Below, piece after piece: positions 24,061-34,637 of a stretch of 64,000 nucleotides of DNA. The notes below the pieces were generated by a model that was not told where the DNA came from, searched no databases, and saw only the letters and a program-made list of their open reading frames with translations. The position numbers and the translations under genes are program-made. Within the stretch, counting starts at the first letter, position 1; each line of letters begins with the position of its first letter. The stretch comes from Amaurobius ferox (Eukaryota; Arthropoda; Arachnida; Araneae; Amaurobiidae): the NCBI GenBank assembly GCA_951213105.1, contig OX578138.1, forward strand, positions 89,878,914 through 89,942,913, given 5' to 3'.

Positions 24061-24649
24061 AACATTTTTTCATCCAGAAGGAATTTTATTATGCACAAAG
24101 CTTAAACAAAGACTTACACATTATAAGGGTAAACAGTTTCTTTTTTACAAAATACTATAATACAGTAATCTTACATGGCATCCACGACCTTGCAGTTGTT
24201 GTGGAATTAAATAGACGTGCATACGTATTTCAACAAGAATAGATAAATATAACAATGCTATCTCCCTTTTCAGCTTTGAAGACATTTTTTATACAAAGCG
24301 ATATACAATTTAACGGCGAGCGTGATAAGAACAGCATTACTTCATTTAAATAGTTTAAATGCATTGTTTAAGTACTTTGGCCATCACAGGGGTTTCTTTC
24401 CCTAGAAGTCAGTTTCGATTTCTTGTTTGGAAGATTTGCATAATATGAGTAATCCACTCGAACTATTTCAAGGTTAAAAGTGAATAATGAGAGAAAGGCA
24501 TTGGAAAGTGAAAAAGAACAAAAACCATTCAGTAATAAAAGAGAAACTGAAGCTACAAATAATACCAACATCAGTTTGTTTCTCTATTTATAAACAACTA
24601 CCTGAAAGAATAACAAAAATGAAATAGAATTTGAATGTCAGATTCTCCT

Positions 24650-25032
24650 TTGAACGTAGTAGCCATTTTGTTCTTATCTTCTTAAGACACAAACCGTTCG
24701 ACCTACCCGAAAGTGTTAGCTGTCTGTTTAAACGACCGGGACTCTGCCACCCAATTTAGACCGGAACCCAGTGGTGGCGACATCCACAAGGACCTTTACC
24801 TCCTTCCCCTACCATCACCCTGTTGAAAGGACTTTCAGAATCACATATTTAATGTGCTAGTACTCCGCGGAGAGGGTTTGGGCGGAGCCTAAAATCGAAT
24901 CCGAGTTCTGCCAGTGCAACTCCCTTGCTCTATCTAGTGAGCTGCCTCGTCCCCATTCAGGCACAGTTGCCATTTTACTCTTTGAACGCAGCGGCCATTT
25001 TATCCTTTGGACGCAATGGCCATTTTAATTAT
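24650..25032. repeat. 26-bp repeats around the SINE
   Basis: CTTTGAACG(C/T)AG(C/T)(G/A)GCCATTTT occurs at about 24651, 24980 and, as CTTTGGACGCAATGGCCATT, at about 25006. The last two are adjacent with a 26-bp step. A further partial GTTGCCATTTTACT precedes the second. The SINE lies between copies one and two. Confidence 0.6.
24672..24960 (-). mobile_element. tRNA-derived SINE, near full length, in copy A 3' UTR
   Basis: On the minus strand the head looks tRNA-like: GGCAGCTCACTAGATAGAGC resembles box A, and CGGATTCGATT resembles box B. The family body follows (GATGGTAGGGGAAGGAGGT, CCACTGGGTTCCGGTCTAAA) and a tail GGTCGAACGGTTTGTGTCTT. It is the longest copy in the window (about 290 bp) and shows that the truncated copies at 22376 and 34638 belong to a tRNA-headed SINE. 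Copy B lacks it. Confidence 0.75.
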
Positions 25033-25340
25033 GATTGGAGAGGCACATACTACGCAGTTTTCTAATTCATTTAGCTATATCTCGAGATAAAAACATTACT
25101 CTAAATGAGCATATATCCTTACGATATATGAATGATGAAATAGGAAAAAATCTTACTGCAGAAAATATGTCAATAGCTGTCACGATCTGATGCCGGTGAC
25201 ATTATATTAGAATTAAAGATAGATAATGCATATTAGAGCACATTTAGAACTACAGCACCTATAGTATCCTTAAAAAGTTGTAAAATGGATCACGGATTGC
25301 AAATCTCCATCCACGCTAAACAGATGGCAGTCGTAATGGT

Positions 25341-25568
25341 TTAACCCCCTCGTCTTGGCCCAATCCCTGGTGCTAGACCTCCAGATGCGTATCTTGCAGC
25401 ATAGCTCGGGATAAGAGGAGCTGCTCTTTCGATGTCCTGGTCATCCAAGAAGGCAACTTTGGGGTCTCCCTGTCTGAGGTTGTCATTGAGGTAAAAGAAG
25501 TTTGGTGCTTCAGAGCAAGGTACAGCATCCTCCGGCATGGCACAGGTAAATGTCAGTTGGTTAAATAC
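25341..25568 (-). CDS. Chitin-binding (CBM14) secreted protein copy A, last exon
   Basis: Last coding exon, 228 nt including the stop. The acceptor is TTAATAG just above 25568, and the exon opens in phase 0 with VFNQLTFTCAMPEDAVPC. It supplies cysteines 5 and 6 of the single chitin-binding domain, then SEAPNFFYLNDNLR, an acidic stretch (FLDDQDIERAAPL) and a Gly/Pro/Arg-rich tail. In arthropods, secreted proteins with one such domain (CPAP1-type) bind chitin in cuticle or gut lining. That role is inferred for this one. Spider and centipede relatives are sometimes named after U-scoloptoxin(01) by similarity; nothing here shows venom function. The pairing with exons at 27177-27383 and 29558-29595 is supported by copy B having identical exon sizes. 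Confidence 0.88.
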   Translation of the reverse strand, partial: VFNQLTFTCAMPEDAVPCSEAPNFFYLNDNLRQGDPKVAFLDDQDIERAAPLIPSYAARYASGGLAPGIGPRRGG

Positions 25569-26242
25569 CTATTAAGTAAAGGTATGTTAGAATTTATTTT
25601 AAGACTGTTTTATGATTACAGACAGAAACAGCATCTCCGTCTGTTTCTTTTTATCACGTTTGGTGGCAAATTTGTCGAAAATAAATCCCTTATTAGGAGT
25701 TTATCGAATAATTATGTTTCTTTAAAGAGTAGTACAGTAATTTTGCTTTGTTAAGAGTTCTTTTTAATGTGTTAATGCTTTTGATATTTTTAAAGGCGTA
25801 GCAAAATTCACAAAGAAGATGTGTGAATGAGAAGGAAAATATTCTCATAACATTTCTGTGTTTGGAAAATTGATATTTCCATAAGATACGACGTTTTACC
25901 ATCACAGGGCAGCCCATGCGCCAAATATATACAGTATACAAGATTATTTAATTATAAGAAAGAACAACATTTGAAATACGTTTGACTTTTTCATTGTTAG
26001 TTGCTGATTCAGTAGAAACAATACTTATGGATTATATAAATTCTTATTCTTTAAATGATGATTCTAGGCGATTCGTAGTTGAATCTAGTGTATCAAAAGT
26101 TAACAGGATATGATAATACATAGTTTAAAGTATTATAAACCATTTTGATCTTCGAAGAGCCTATTATAAAGATAAATTTAAATATAAAAGTGTCAGTAGC
26201 TGAACATATAAAGCCACATGTGACCAGACTAAATAACCTAGC

Positions 26243-26315
26243 TGTTCCAGCCTGGGCTCAAATCGTTGATATTCGTACTGGACAACCAGCGCTCTCTCAA
26301 TTGAGCTACTGGAAC
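26243..26315 (-). repeat. tRNA-like sequence 1 (SINE head or tRNA relic)
   Basis: 73 nt whose ends pair as a 7-bp acceptor stem (GTTCCAG with CTGGAAC). It has TAGCTCAATTGAGAGAGC, a well-formed D arm and box A, and GATTTGAGCCC, which resembles box B. The anticodon arm is malformed (CTGG TTGT CCAG), so a functional tRNA is unlikely. It is embedded in a longer repeat also found around 26626-26740. Confidence 0.6.
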
Positions 26316-26625
26316 AGAGTAGCAAGCCCCTATCATCGAAGTGAACTCTGCATTCTCCTGCCTTTAAAATCAGATTGAAGTGCAACTTGACAATATGACT
26401 GACCCTGCTATTTTTACCCAAAATTAGCTTCGTGATGCAATTTTTATGCCCTAAGTTAGCTTCTTGCCTTATCGTTGGCATTAAGAGTTGCAATTGGTGT
26501 TCAATATCTCATAGTTCATTGAACCCGTTCCAGTCATAGTGTGATCACTTTTAGAGCCACAGCATTATTGCACTAATTTGCAGGGTAAATTTGTTCGGGC
26601 GTCATTGTGCAGAATCGTTCCATCT

Positions 26626-26693
26626 CACCCTGAGCCCGAACAGCATATTTTCGTACTGGCCTGCCGATGCTCTCCCACTTGAGTTACTGGGAC
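26626..26693 (-). repeat. tRNA-like sequence 2
   Basis: Relative of the unit at 26243: GTCCCAGTAACTCAAGTGGG then AGAGC (D arm, box A) and GTTCGGGCTC (degenerate box B). Flanks match the first unit (CCTATC(A/G)TTGAAGT..ACTCTGCAT), so the pair is a duplicated SINE-like repeat about 378 bp apart, both inside intron 2. Confidence 0.5.
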
Positions 26694-27176
26694 TAAATTG
26701 CATGTTCCTATCGTTGAAGTAGACTCTGCATCCGAGGTAGATCGGTGCAGTGATTTGATTGTCGCCTCAAGCAAGTCTGGATATCACATGAAGTTTATGA
26801 ACTACATAAGAAAGTTTCCCAATTCAAATTTCGTATAAAAATGTTTCTCGTTTGATGTATTTGGTAAAAAAAGAGGTCAGTCCATGCATTGAGCATAAAA
26901 GTTGCGTATTTCCTGCATTGAACAATATCACCACTTATTTAAAGCACATGTACAAGATTTTGCCAGTTAACATGTAATTAATAAAATCTGTTTATGTGTT
27001 AGACATCTGTCACAGAATGTGAAAGTAAATATATTTTTCAAACTATACTTTTACAAAATTCAAATTTGAGTTACATTTTGAAAAATTTATGAAGCAAATG
27101 ATCTTAATTGTCTCATTACTTTTTTACGGTCATATTATAAATGATAACATAGCTGCAAGGGCAGTTGGCAACTTAC

Positions 27177-27383
27177 TGTCTGGTTTCCACAGAGGAAGCT
27201 GTACTGTTGAGTTTCGGACGAACCATCTTCCTCAGCAATACTGTTGCAGACGTGGAAGATTTTGCAATTGTTGTCTGTGTCAGCGAAGTATCCAGCTGCA
27301 CCATGTGGGCAAGCAAAACTGGTTCGAATACTGCCTACTAGAAGGTGCGCACCGTCTGGAAGATCATAAGCCTCTCTTTTGTT
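27177..27383 (-). CDS. Chitin-binding (CBM14) secreted protein copy A, middle exon
   Basis: 207-nt exon, exactly 69 codons, phase 0 at both ends. The acceptor is CTTCAACAG above 27383 and the donor GTAAGT below 27177. It has no internal ATG. It begins NKREAYDLPDGAHLLVG and contains cysteines 1-4 of the chitin-binding domain (FACPHGAAGYFADTDNNC, IFHVC, SFLC), with GYFADTDNNC giving the usual aromatic/acidic motif. With exon 3, cysteine spacing is 14, 5, 18, 12 and 8 residues, within the peritrophin-A pattern. About 10 of 69 residues differ from copy B. No stop or frameshift, so it looks functional. Confidence 0.9.
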
Positions 27384-28091
27384 CTGTTGAAGGAAGATGG
27401 TATTTCATATATAAGTACTGTCAATGCTATTGGTAAATTATCTAATTCAAAATTTATTTATTATTTATTAATTATATATTATTAAAAGCTATTTGTTTCG
27501 GATTTTAATGAATCGTTTTTTATCTATATATATAAAGAAGAAAAGTATGTATGTATGTATGTATGTAAGTATGTATGATCCAATATCACGGGAGAACAGC
27601 TGAACCGAATTTGATGAAATTTGGTGGATAGTCTTAAAATAGCCTCACTTAAAATTTAGTTTATGTTTCGAACTCTTACAGTCAGGTGTTCTCGAGATAT
27701 TAGTAAAAAACAAAACTTCCGTTTGTCACATCATCACGGGAGAACAGCTGCATCTAATTTAATGAAATTTTGTGGGTAGCTTTGAAATATTCTTTCATAA
27801 ATTTAGTCCAAGTTTCGAGTTTCTAAGACCAGGGGTTGTTGAGATATTAATGGAAAACGAAACTTTTTCCTAGGAGTTCTACTCTCTAATTCCATGATTT
27901 CCAACGAAAAAGGTTGGATATCGTTGGTTTAAAAAGTAAAAGTCAATTAAATCGAGTTTTGCGGGCGTTTATTGAACGTATTAGTCACCTTTGAAAATCG
28001 CAGGTTTGAAATATGAATGTAAATGGAAACTCTATCACCATGGTTTATTTTTCACAGGTGTACTCAACAACGAAAAGTATTAAGAAATTAA

Positions 28092-28195
28092 AATGGTTAT
28101 TTAATTATCAGCATTTTGTTAGGATTAATGGTTATTTAATTATCAGCATTTTGTGAGGATTAATGGTTATTTAATTATCAGAATTTTGTATCATG
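28092..28195 (+). repeat. 35-bp tandem repeat inside Helitron
   Basis: Three copies of AATGGTTATTTAATTATCAG plus ATTTTGTGAGGATT (35-bp step; 28092 and 28127 measured). A related four-copy array is in the second Helitron fragment at 42478-42605. Confidence 0.8.
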
Positions 28196-28208
28196 ACAAG
28201 TCATTTGA

Positions 28209-28679
28209 CTCTGCAGTGACACCGATGATGACGTTAATTACCCACTAGAATTTCTGAACTACCTTGAGCCATCTGGAATGCCTTCTCATATCTTGAAGTT
28301 AAAGAAAGGATCACCAATAATGCTTCTGAAGAATCTGGACCCACCAAAACTATGCAATGGAGCACGGCTCTGTGTCAAAAATATTTTACCAAATGTCATA
28401 GAAGCCACGGTATTAACGGGAAAGGTAAAAGGAGAGGACGTATTCATACCTCGCATGTCATTGATACTAACCGACCTACCATTTAGCTTCAAACGAGTCC
28501 AGTTCCCAGTTAGACTGGCATTTGCCATGACCATCAAATCTCAAGGTGAAACCCTTATGCTTGCAGGCGTGAATTTAGAAAGTTCTTGCTTCTCTCATGA
28601 CCAATTGCATGTGGAAAGATCAAGATTAGGAACTTCACATAAAATGTGGTTTACAAGCAAGCATTGCGGTAAAACCTAA
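28209..28679 (+). pseudogene. Helitron Pif1-like helicase, C-terminal remnant
   Basis: Open for 156 codons after a stop at 28206-28208. In order it reads [66 protein letters not shown] and [19 protein letters not shown]. These are hallmarks of the end of the Helitron RepHel helicase; motif VI normally reads LYVACSR, here LHVERSR. The Rep domain and the Walker A/B motifs are missing, so the piece cannot act alone. It lies within the Helitron boundaries. Confidence 0.9.
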
Positions 28680-28861
28680 CAAATTAGAATAATGTCATTT
28701 AATTTGTCAACATTTGCATTGTTGCCTAGCGTTTTTAAGAGTCAATTTAGTTTTCCTTTCAAACTGTACATATTGAAGGTACATCAATTGTGGGTACCTA
28801 AAAATCACATCCGAGACGATGCCCGGAGGGCTTATCTGTGAAGGACGTGCCGGAAGCAGCT

Positions 28862-28940
28862 ATGACTTATATAATGCAATGACTCTTTTTCTTACATAAT
28901 GCAATGAATTTACTTCTTTTACAGTGAAAAAACAATGTAT
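28862..28940 (+). mobile_element. Hp-2 5' fragment nested in Helitron
   Basis: CTTATATAATGCAATGACTC, then a second, closer copy ACATAATGCAATGAATTTAC with TTTTACAGTGAAAAAA. It matches the first 80 bp of Hp-2 and is slightly duplicated. Confidence 0.6.
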
Positions 28941-29557
28941 AAGATTCACGGCTCTATATGTTCCGGTGTAATTTTTATCAGAGTTTTGCATCGTAAATCC
29001 CGAGCAATGCCGGGTAATCGCTGCCAGTATATATATATATATATATATATATGCAAGTCTTCCAGTTGATTTTTTCTCTCACAAATCTATAGAGTGTTAC
29101 AATTATTTTTAACATTCCAAATTAAGCCCGGATATGTTAATCGTGAAACTATTCTAGCAATATTGGACAACACCTTATATTATTCTCAATTTATTAAATT
29201 TCATATTAAATAAAGCAGTAAATTTGTATAAAATATCTAATTTTGTTCCAAGTAAATCTAATTTGTAAAGAAAGTTCAGAATTCAAAATTTGCTGAATTA
29301 TATAAACAAAGATAATTTCTGTAAAATTGAATGTAAAATAAAGTTATCTTCCAAAATATAAAAATATGATTTTCAAGGACGAATATTATTCTTATACTAT
29401 ACTGTTTGAATTGCAAATTTAATGTTAATGCATATATGATGGTTAAAAATTAGAATCGAGATTAACTATTGTTATTTAAAGAGAAAAGTATTGTATGAAT
29501 GACTCTTTTTACAGACCGTTGTATTTATAATAAAATATAATGTATTTTATATCTTAC

Positions 29558-29595
29558 TCTAGATTTGGCAGTGGCAGCAGCGACGATTAGTAAAA
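29558..29595 (-). CDS. Chitin-binding (CBM14) secreted protein copy A, signal-peptide exon
   Basis: 38-nt micro-exon. The acceptor is a T-rich tract then CAG above 29595, and the donor is GTAAGA below 29558. It reads (x)LLIVAAATAKSR, the hydrophobic end of a signal peptide with likely cleavage after ATA. It joins the next exon in phase 0, and its first two bases complete a codon begun in an upstream exon that I could not find. Copy B has the same 38-nt exon. The initiating ATG exon should lie at higher coordinates on this strand. Confidence 0.8.
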
Positions 29596-29610
29596 CTGAA
29601 AAAAAAATAA

Positions 29611-29616
<6 letters not shown>

Positions 29617-29668
<52 letters not shown>
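29617..29668. repeat. (TA)n microsatellite
   Basis: About 50 bp of TA immediately upstream of the signal-peptide exon of copy A. A shorter TA tract at 29028-29052 directly abuts the Helitron 3' end. Confidence 0.9.
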
Positions 29669-29673
<5 letters not shown>

Positions 29674-31937
29674 TAATTATTAATTAATTAATAATAAAAA
29701 GTTCAATATAGTAGTTTTATAGAGTACGTAATAAGATTTCATGAATAAAGATTGAATGCATAATTACTGTAAGATAGGTTTTTCTTCAATTTAAGCATAC
29801 CATTACATTCTTAAGGAAAACTTGAGTACCGTATTTAAACACAAATAAAGCAATATTTTACATACAGCTGTTTTGAGGATGGGCTGGTTACCTTTCGCCA
29901 GTTACCTTTCGCCAGTGCTTATACAAAGTACTTTTATTTATTGATCACATTCTTATCTTGGATTCGAATTTTTTTAGCGAAATTGAAACATAATTTCCCA
30001 ATTTGCTCAAATGCGTTTATTGATGTGACTATCGCAAAGGTACGATGCAGAATCAGAAGGGTATACGTAAAATATAACTTTATTTACAAAAACGTAACTA
30101 AAACAGTGCTACATTCAACTGCTCGTATAACGTAGCTATCAGAAATAAGAATAATCTAAAAAATTTCCTGGGCTTGCCTTTATGTGCCTGCACAGAGACG
30201 TTGCGCACGCGTCATATTTAAATTTTAGAGATTTTGTCAAGTTCAAGAAAGTTTTATCTTCGTCAATTTATCTGAAGGCATACCGAGATATGACAAATGA
30301 TCTTTTATTTAGCCATAAACGACTTAAACAATGATAAGGTAACATATTGGAAACGCTATTAATACTATCATGTTATTTGGTTTAAATCCTTGATATAATA
30401 CCCCATCAGGTGTAAGAATTTTATAAAAAATTCAGAAAACAATTAATATATTATGAATTTCTTCACTTAAAAATAATTGAACTGTTAGTACTAAGTATAG
30501 AACCCTTTCGATGAAATAATGTAAATTCATCAGAGTTTACATATTCATCCTGACAACGCACCTGTACTCATAGCAGTCGGTAAAGCAGTTTTCGACAAAA
30601 CACAATATGATAGTCATCTGGCATACTCCTTCTCTCTGGATCTGGTAACTTGAAAATTTGTGGTCATCTGGATCACATCTGACTAAATGATTTGCAGATG
30701 TTGCCTGGATGAAATCAAAAGCAACGTGGGCGCTGAACATCCTAAACATGACTTAACTGATATCCTTAGTGATTGCAAAAAGTGTACTTCGATAGGTAAT
30801 ATTTTCGAAAAATGTAATATTTTAGCTCTAGATAATTTTTTTATCGATTCTCTGAATTTTTTTGACTACTTTTGTCGTATTAGATGTAAAATTTATAAAT
30901 GAAAACATTCTTTAAAATTATATGTTAAAAGTACTTATATAAAATTATATGATTGCATTCTATCCATAGTAATTACTTTTCGAAAGTTTATAGTTGCGGT
31001 TTTAAATTTATACAGATAATATCAGTTTTCAATTAACCAACATGAAAATTATCAGAACAACGTTTTTCCTGTATATTTACTTATAGCACCTATTTATGTA
31101 TATTTATAATTTAGTAAACTGATTAAAAAATTTTAAAATATGTCATTAAAATCTGTCATTACACGTATAAAAGATTGAAAACTATATATAAATTCATATA
31201 TGCTTACCACAAAAGACTATGGATTTCATTTCGGATAGATATCTGTAATAGAAATGAAAAACTGAATGAATATATCTTACAATCTCAACAGCAATTACTG
31301 CAAACCGCAATTACTGTAAGAACAAATCATTGAATTTTTTGAATACATAACTTTCATTGCTAACTAAAATAATTTTATTTCGTGGTAAAATAATAAGGAG
31401 ACTAAGTTTTATGTTTCGATTTCGCCGGAATTGAACAGGCTTATTTTAGTTGCAGACTTCCTTATATACATCTCGTTGCTCGGGATTTAAAACTTATTCA
31501 AATTCTACTAGAATTCTAAATGATATGGTTTTGCAAAAAAATCCATTGTTATATTTTATTTAATTCACTTAAAAAGGAGTATATACAACATTATTATCTC
31601 TATACAAAATTACTTGCGCAGACAAATTAGAAACAAAATCACCCTTGTCCCTTTTGTAAACAAAGAGAAATATTGCTTGGTTAATATACGTCAAAATAAA
31701 GACACTAAAATGGTAGCAAAAGATATAGCGGTGCCATTTTAAAAATCGGTTAAAATCGTTGGCCACTTTCTTGACAACGGGCGTTAATGCAATAAAAATA
31801 TTATAAGGAAAATAAATATGTTCTTATATACACAGAAGGATGTTAAGTAAAAGTTTTTTTATCAGTGACTTTCATAAAAATCTTTAAAAACTGTTATAAA
31901 TGATAAAACTTTTTATTTATAGAAAATCAATATAATA
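29669..31937. other. AT-rich sequence upstream of copy A exon
   Basis: Likely part of the first intron or the promoter side of copy A. No exon could be assigned. A direct repeat GTTACCTTTCGCCA occurs twice at 29888-29913. Overlapping frames at 30537-30902 lack motifs. A fragment CCCGAGCAACGAG (minus strand, about 31473-31485) resembles a Helitron 3' hairpin arm, but I see no matching end. Confidence 0.35.
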
Positions 31938-33439
31938 CACAGGCTTCCAAAAGTTAAGTACGGACGGTAAAATCAACAAATATGGAAAAGTTAAATTTTG
32001 ATTAACTCAAAATTGTACATGAAGGTAGCAGATGTGTTTATCCATTAAAGAAAACAAGAATTATGTACAAAGAGGAAAAAAATATTTACTTTTATTAAGT
32101 TATATGGCTTCACATTTGGGTCATTATATAAATGATTATTAAAGCTAAACAAACCAAACAAAACTTACATTAATAAGATATGTGACCACCCCGGACCTTC
32201 ACACAAACTTTACAATGATTTTCCATGCTTTCAATGAGGTGATCAACCATCGCAGATGCGAGCAATGGCCATTTCTCCAATAGGGCAGTTTCCAACTCTC
32301 TGAGACCAGCTGGAAGAGGTAAGCGTGCAGATGCCCGAGGGCATCCCAAAGGTTTTCAAAGGGGTAAAGGTCGGGGGAATAGGCCGGACACTCCATACGA
32401 GAAATGCCCTCAATTTCCAGGTATTCGTCAACGATGTTAGCTCGATGTGGACGAACATTATCGCCCATAAGGAGGAAATTTGGACCAACAGCTGCAGCGT
32501 AGAGTCTCGCAATGGAGTCTAGGATTTCATCCCGATACCGCGCAGCCGTCACAGAACCGCCTTTAAAGATGTGCAGCTCTGTGCTATATCCCATTGAAAT
32601 TCCAGTCCACACCATGACGTTACCACCTCTGAATGCGTGATGTTCGTGTGCCTCGTTCTCTCCAGACCCTTACACGCTTATCATCTGATTCCAGGGCAAA
32701 TCTGGACTCGTCCGTGAACAGGACGTTGCACCAATCTGAGACAGTCCAATTGACATGTTGACGACACCACTTTAATATTGCCTCTCTGGCTTGGACGGTT
32801 AGTGGAACACAAAAACGTGTTACTCGGGCGTACAGTCCCTTCACGTGGAGCCTCGGCACACAGTACTGACAGATATTGCTTATCAAGTGCCGTTACAACC
32901 ATGGATGTAACAGTTGTGGAGGTCGCTCGTCGATCCCGCTTGGCTACTATAGCAATATACCGATCATCAGAGGGGGTGGTAACCTGGACGACCGGGCACA
33001 GATCTCCGGACAACTGTTTGACTTGTTTCGAATTGTTTCCATAATCGAGAAATTTCCGAATGATCAACGCCAAAAAAAAAATAGCGACATCTTTGATTGA
33101 CCGTCCTGCTTCAATGTGTCCGACAGCATGTCAGCACTCACTGTCTGTAATTTGTCTTCTTTCAGCTATAGAAACACGAATATCATCAAATATAATGCTA
33201 CAAAAATTATAAACACTTCATATCAGCATTTAAATGCACCTCCTCAAACTCTTCAGAATGCTGGCGTCTTCAACGACTGCCTACTTAGCATATATCCGGA
33301 CAGCCAAACGTGATTGGCTGTAACATGCGATATTTGCATACTGCCATCTACATCCGTAGCGAAATTCAGCCACTCAAATTCAAATACGCTTTCGAAAAAT
33401 GAAAATGTGCTTTGCGTACTTAAATTTTGGAAGTCAGTG
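31938..33439 (-). mobile_element. Tc1-like DNA transposon, complete with TIRs
   Basis: 1502 bp. The left end CACAGGCTTCCAAAAGTTAA and the complement of the right end, CACTGACTTCCAAAATTTAA, match with few changes and continue GTACG. TA dinucleotides flank at 31936-31937 and 33440-33441, the Tc1/mariner target. The transposase inside is frameshifted. Confidence 0.85.
32170..33060 (-). pseudogene. Tc1-like transposase (DD34E), frameshifted
   Basis: In N-to-C order: ISRLWKQFETSQTVVRRS with PGRP (end of the HTH region and the GRPR-like box), VLFTDESRFALESDDKR (first catalytic Asp, near 32710), GGNVMVWTGISMGYSTEL, FLLMGDNVRPHRA (second Asp) and PAYSPDLYPFENLWDALG (catalytic Glu). There are 34 residues between the second Asp and the Glu. 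The C-terminus runs to HISY and TAA at 32170-32172. At least three frame changes (near 33000, 32880 and 32655), plus one after the Glu near 32330, break it. All catalytic residues survive. It lies within a TIR-bounded element. Confidence 0.88.
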
Positions 33440-34622
33440 TATATCTAAATTACAAGAAGGTGAATAAATTTAAAATTATTTAGGCCGACAATTGAGGAAT
33501 GTAGATTGTATTTAAACACGAATAAGAAAATATGAAACAAAATGACAATAACAAGACCTACGAGTCAAAAGAAAATTAAAAATATAATATTTACGAAAAT
33601 AAATATAAATATATTTTAATAGAGTACGTTTATTTTAATGTACGTAGAATTTTTAATGAAAATGTGACATATATCAGGAATATATTAAAGCATATTTAAA
33701 CACATTGAAATATGTCAAATTAGTTTTAAAATTCTAATTACACAAATAAAGATTCATTAGAAAATATATATTTGATTGTTTTTAAAAATAAAATATTTGA
33801 AATTATAAAATAAATGAGAATGAGAAATATTTCGTTCATTAGTGGCGATGTAAGTTAACAAAATGACAAATGTTTTTAAACCTGGAATTGTTTGAAACTA
33901 ACCATATTTACTCAAGCTTTACGCAAGTGAAATGGCTAGTGGTCAATAAATGTGACATCTATACATATAAAAATTCTGAATACTAAGAAATATTTCAAAT
34001 ATAAGCGTAAGATTGGTGCAGATATTTTAGTTTTGCTAACATGGAAATACAAGCATGTGAAACAATATTTCATTTCCGATTACTGTGTATTGCCTTATTT
34101 CCAAAAAAATTCTCATATTGAAGTTTAAAAATTATTCATTAATAATAATATTATTTTTTAATAGAATGACTGTCAGGCTATTTCGATATTTGCCACTTAA
34201 CTATGCTGCTATGGTTATAAATGGAATCAAAATCCCCTTTAAAATTAAGTTTTAATGATTAATATGAAATCATTAAATTTTAATTTAAATAAATTTTAAT
34301 AATTAATATGTAAATCGTAGGAAATAACAATAAATTAAAATTTGATTGTACACCAATAGAGGTAATTGAGAAAATTTATGATATTTTTAATATAGAAACT
34401 AATTTTGTATGTCTAGCTATTTTTTAATTACAGCTGGAAGAATGTTGGAACAAAACATTCCAAGATTTAAATTTTTTTTTAACAAAAATATAAATTTTAT
34501 ATATTTTTTCACTAATTATAGGCAATTACTTATAGTCCCATGTGTATGCAATAATTCAGGTTTCTACCTTCAATAGATGGGGCTGTAAATTAATCCCTTA
34601 ATTAGTTTGTTTTTACTCGACT
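33440..34622. other. AT-rich spacer, no gene seen
   Basis: Very A/T-rich, with repeated ATTTTAAT phrases near 34230-34330. No domains and no recognisable repeat family. Confidence 0.45.
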
Positions 34623-34637
34623 ACATGGTATAGATTC

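Larger units (their letters stand above)
24060..25340 (-). other. 3' UTR of chitin-binding protein copy A
   Basis: The sequence downstream of the copy A stop is conserved with copy B's equivalent region. The conserved blocks start at TTTTCATCC (24069 / 58663) and include TTACATGGCATCCACGACCT, AATTTAACGGCGAGCGTGAT-like and GAAGATTTGCATAATATGAG. Conserved blocks near the stop include GCAAATCTCCAT. An AATAAAA signal (minus strand) lies at about 24084-24090. That conservation stops about here supports it as the mRNA end. A SINE interrupts it at 24672-24960. Confidence 0.65.
25569..27176 (-). other. Intron 2 of copy A
   Basis: 1608 bp between donor GTAAGT (complement at 27171-27176) and acceptor AG next to 25568. 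It holds the two tRNA-like units listed separately. No other gene. Confidence 0.7.
27523..29027 (+). mobile_element. Helitron (truncated, non-autonomous) in intron 1 of copy A
   Basis: The 5' end TCTATATATATAAAGAAG follows an A. The 3' end is a short hairpin (CCCGAGCAATGCCGGG at 28999-29014) followed by TAATCGCTGCCAG and then T. This fits a rolling-circle Helitron with a CTAG-like end mutated to CCAG, inserted between A and T. The interior has a (GTAT)n tract, repeats of ACGGGAGAACAGCTG..GATGAAATTT, three 35-bp repeats (28092-28195) and a helicase C-terminal remnant. The Rep domain is absent. Confidence 0.85.
27384..29557 (-). other. Intron 1 of copy A
   Basis: 2174 bp. It contains a complete 1505-bp Helitron. 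Without it the intron would be 669 bp, close to the 688 bp of the same intron in copy B. Confidence 0.7.

Noticed and set aside
24368..24571. 67-codon minus-strand frame with a hydrophobic start, and the similar one at 58943-59221
   Set aside because: The pair is conserved because both lie in the homologous 3' UTRs. The frames differ in length with frame changes, and neither has a known domain. A conserved UTR is the simpler reading.
27089..27436. Plus-strand 115-codon frame rich in Cys and Arg
   Set aside because: It is antisense to the well-supported middle exon of copy A. The minus strand has the splice sites and the conserved domain.
25341..29595. Venom-toxin annotation for the chitin-binding proteins (relatives are named after U-scoloptoxin(01))
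   Set aside because: The six-cysteine spacing is the CBM14 chitin-binding pattern and the organisation matches cuticle/peritrophic proteins. Nothing in the window supports a venom role.
30537..30902. Two overlapping frames of about 70 codons on opposite strands, one with CRCC and CKKC motifs
   Set aside because: Considered as a zinc-finger or upstream exon of copy A. There is no recognised domain, no phase-1 junction to the next exon and no counterpart near copy B.
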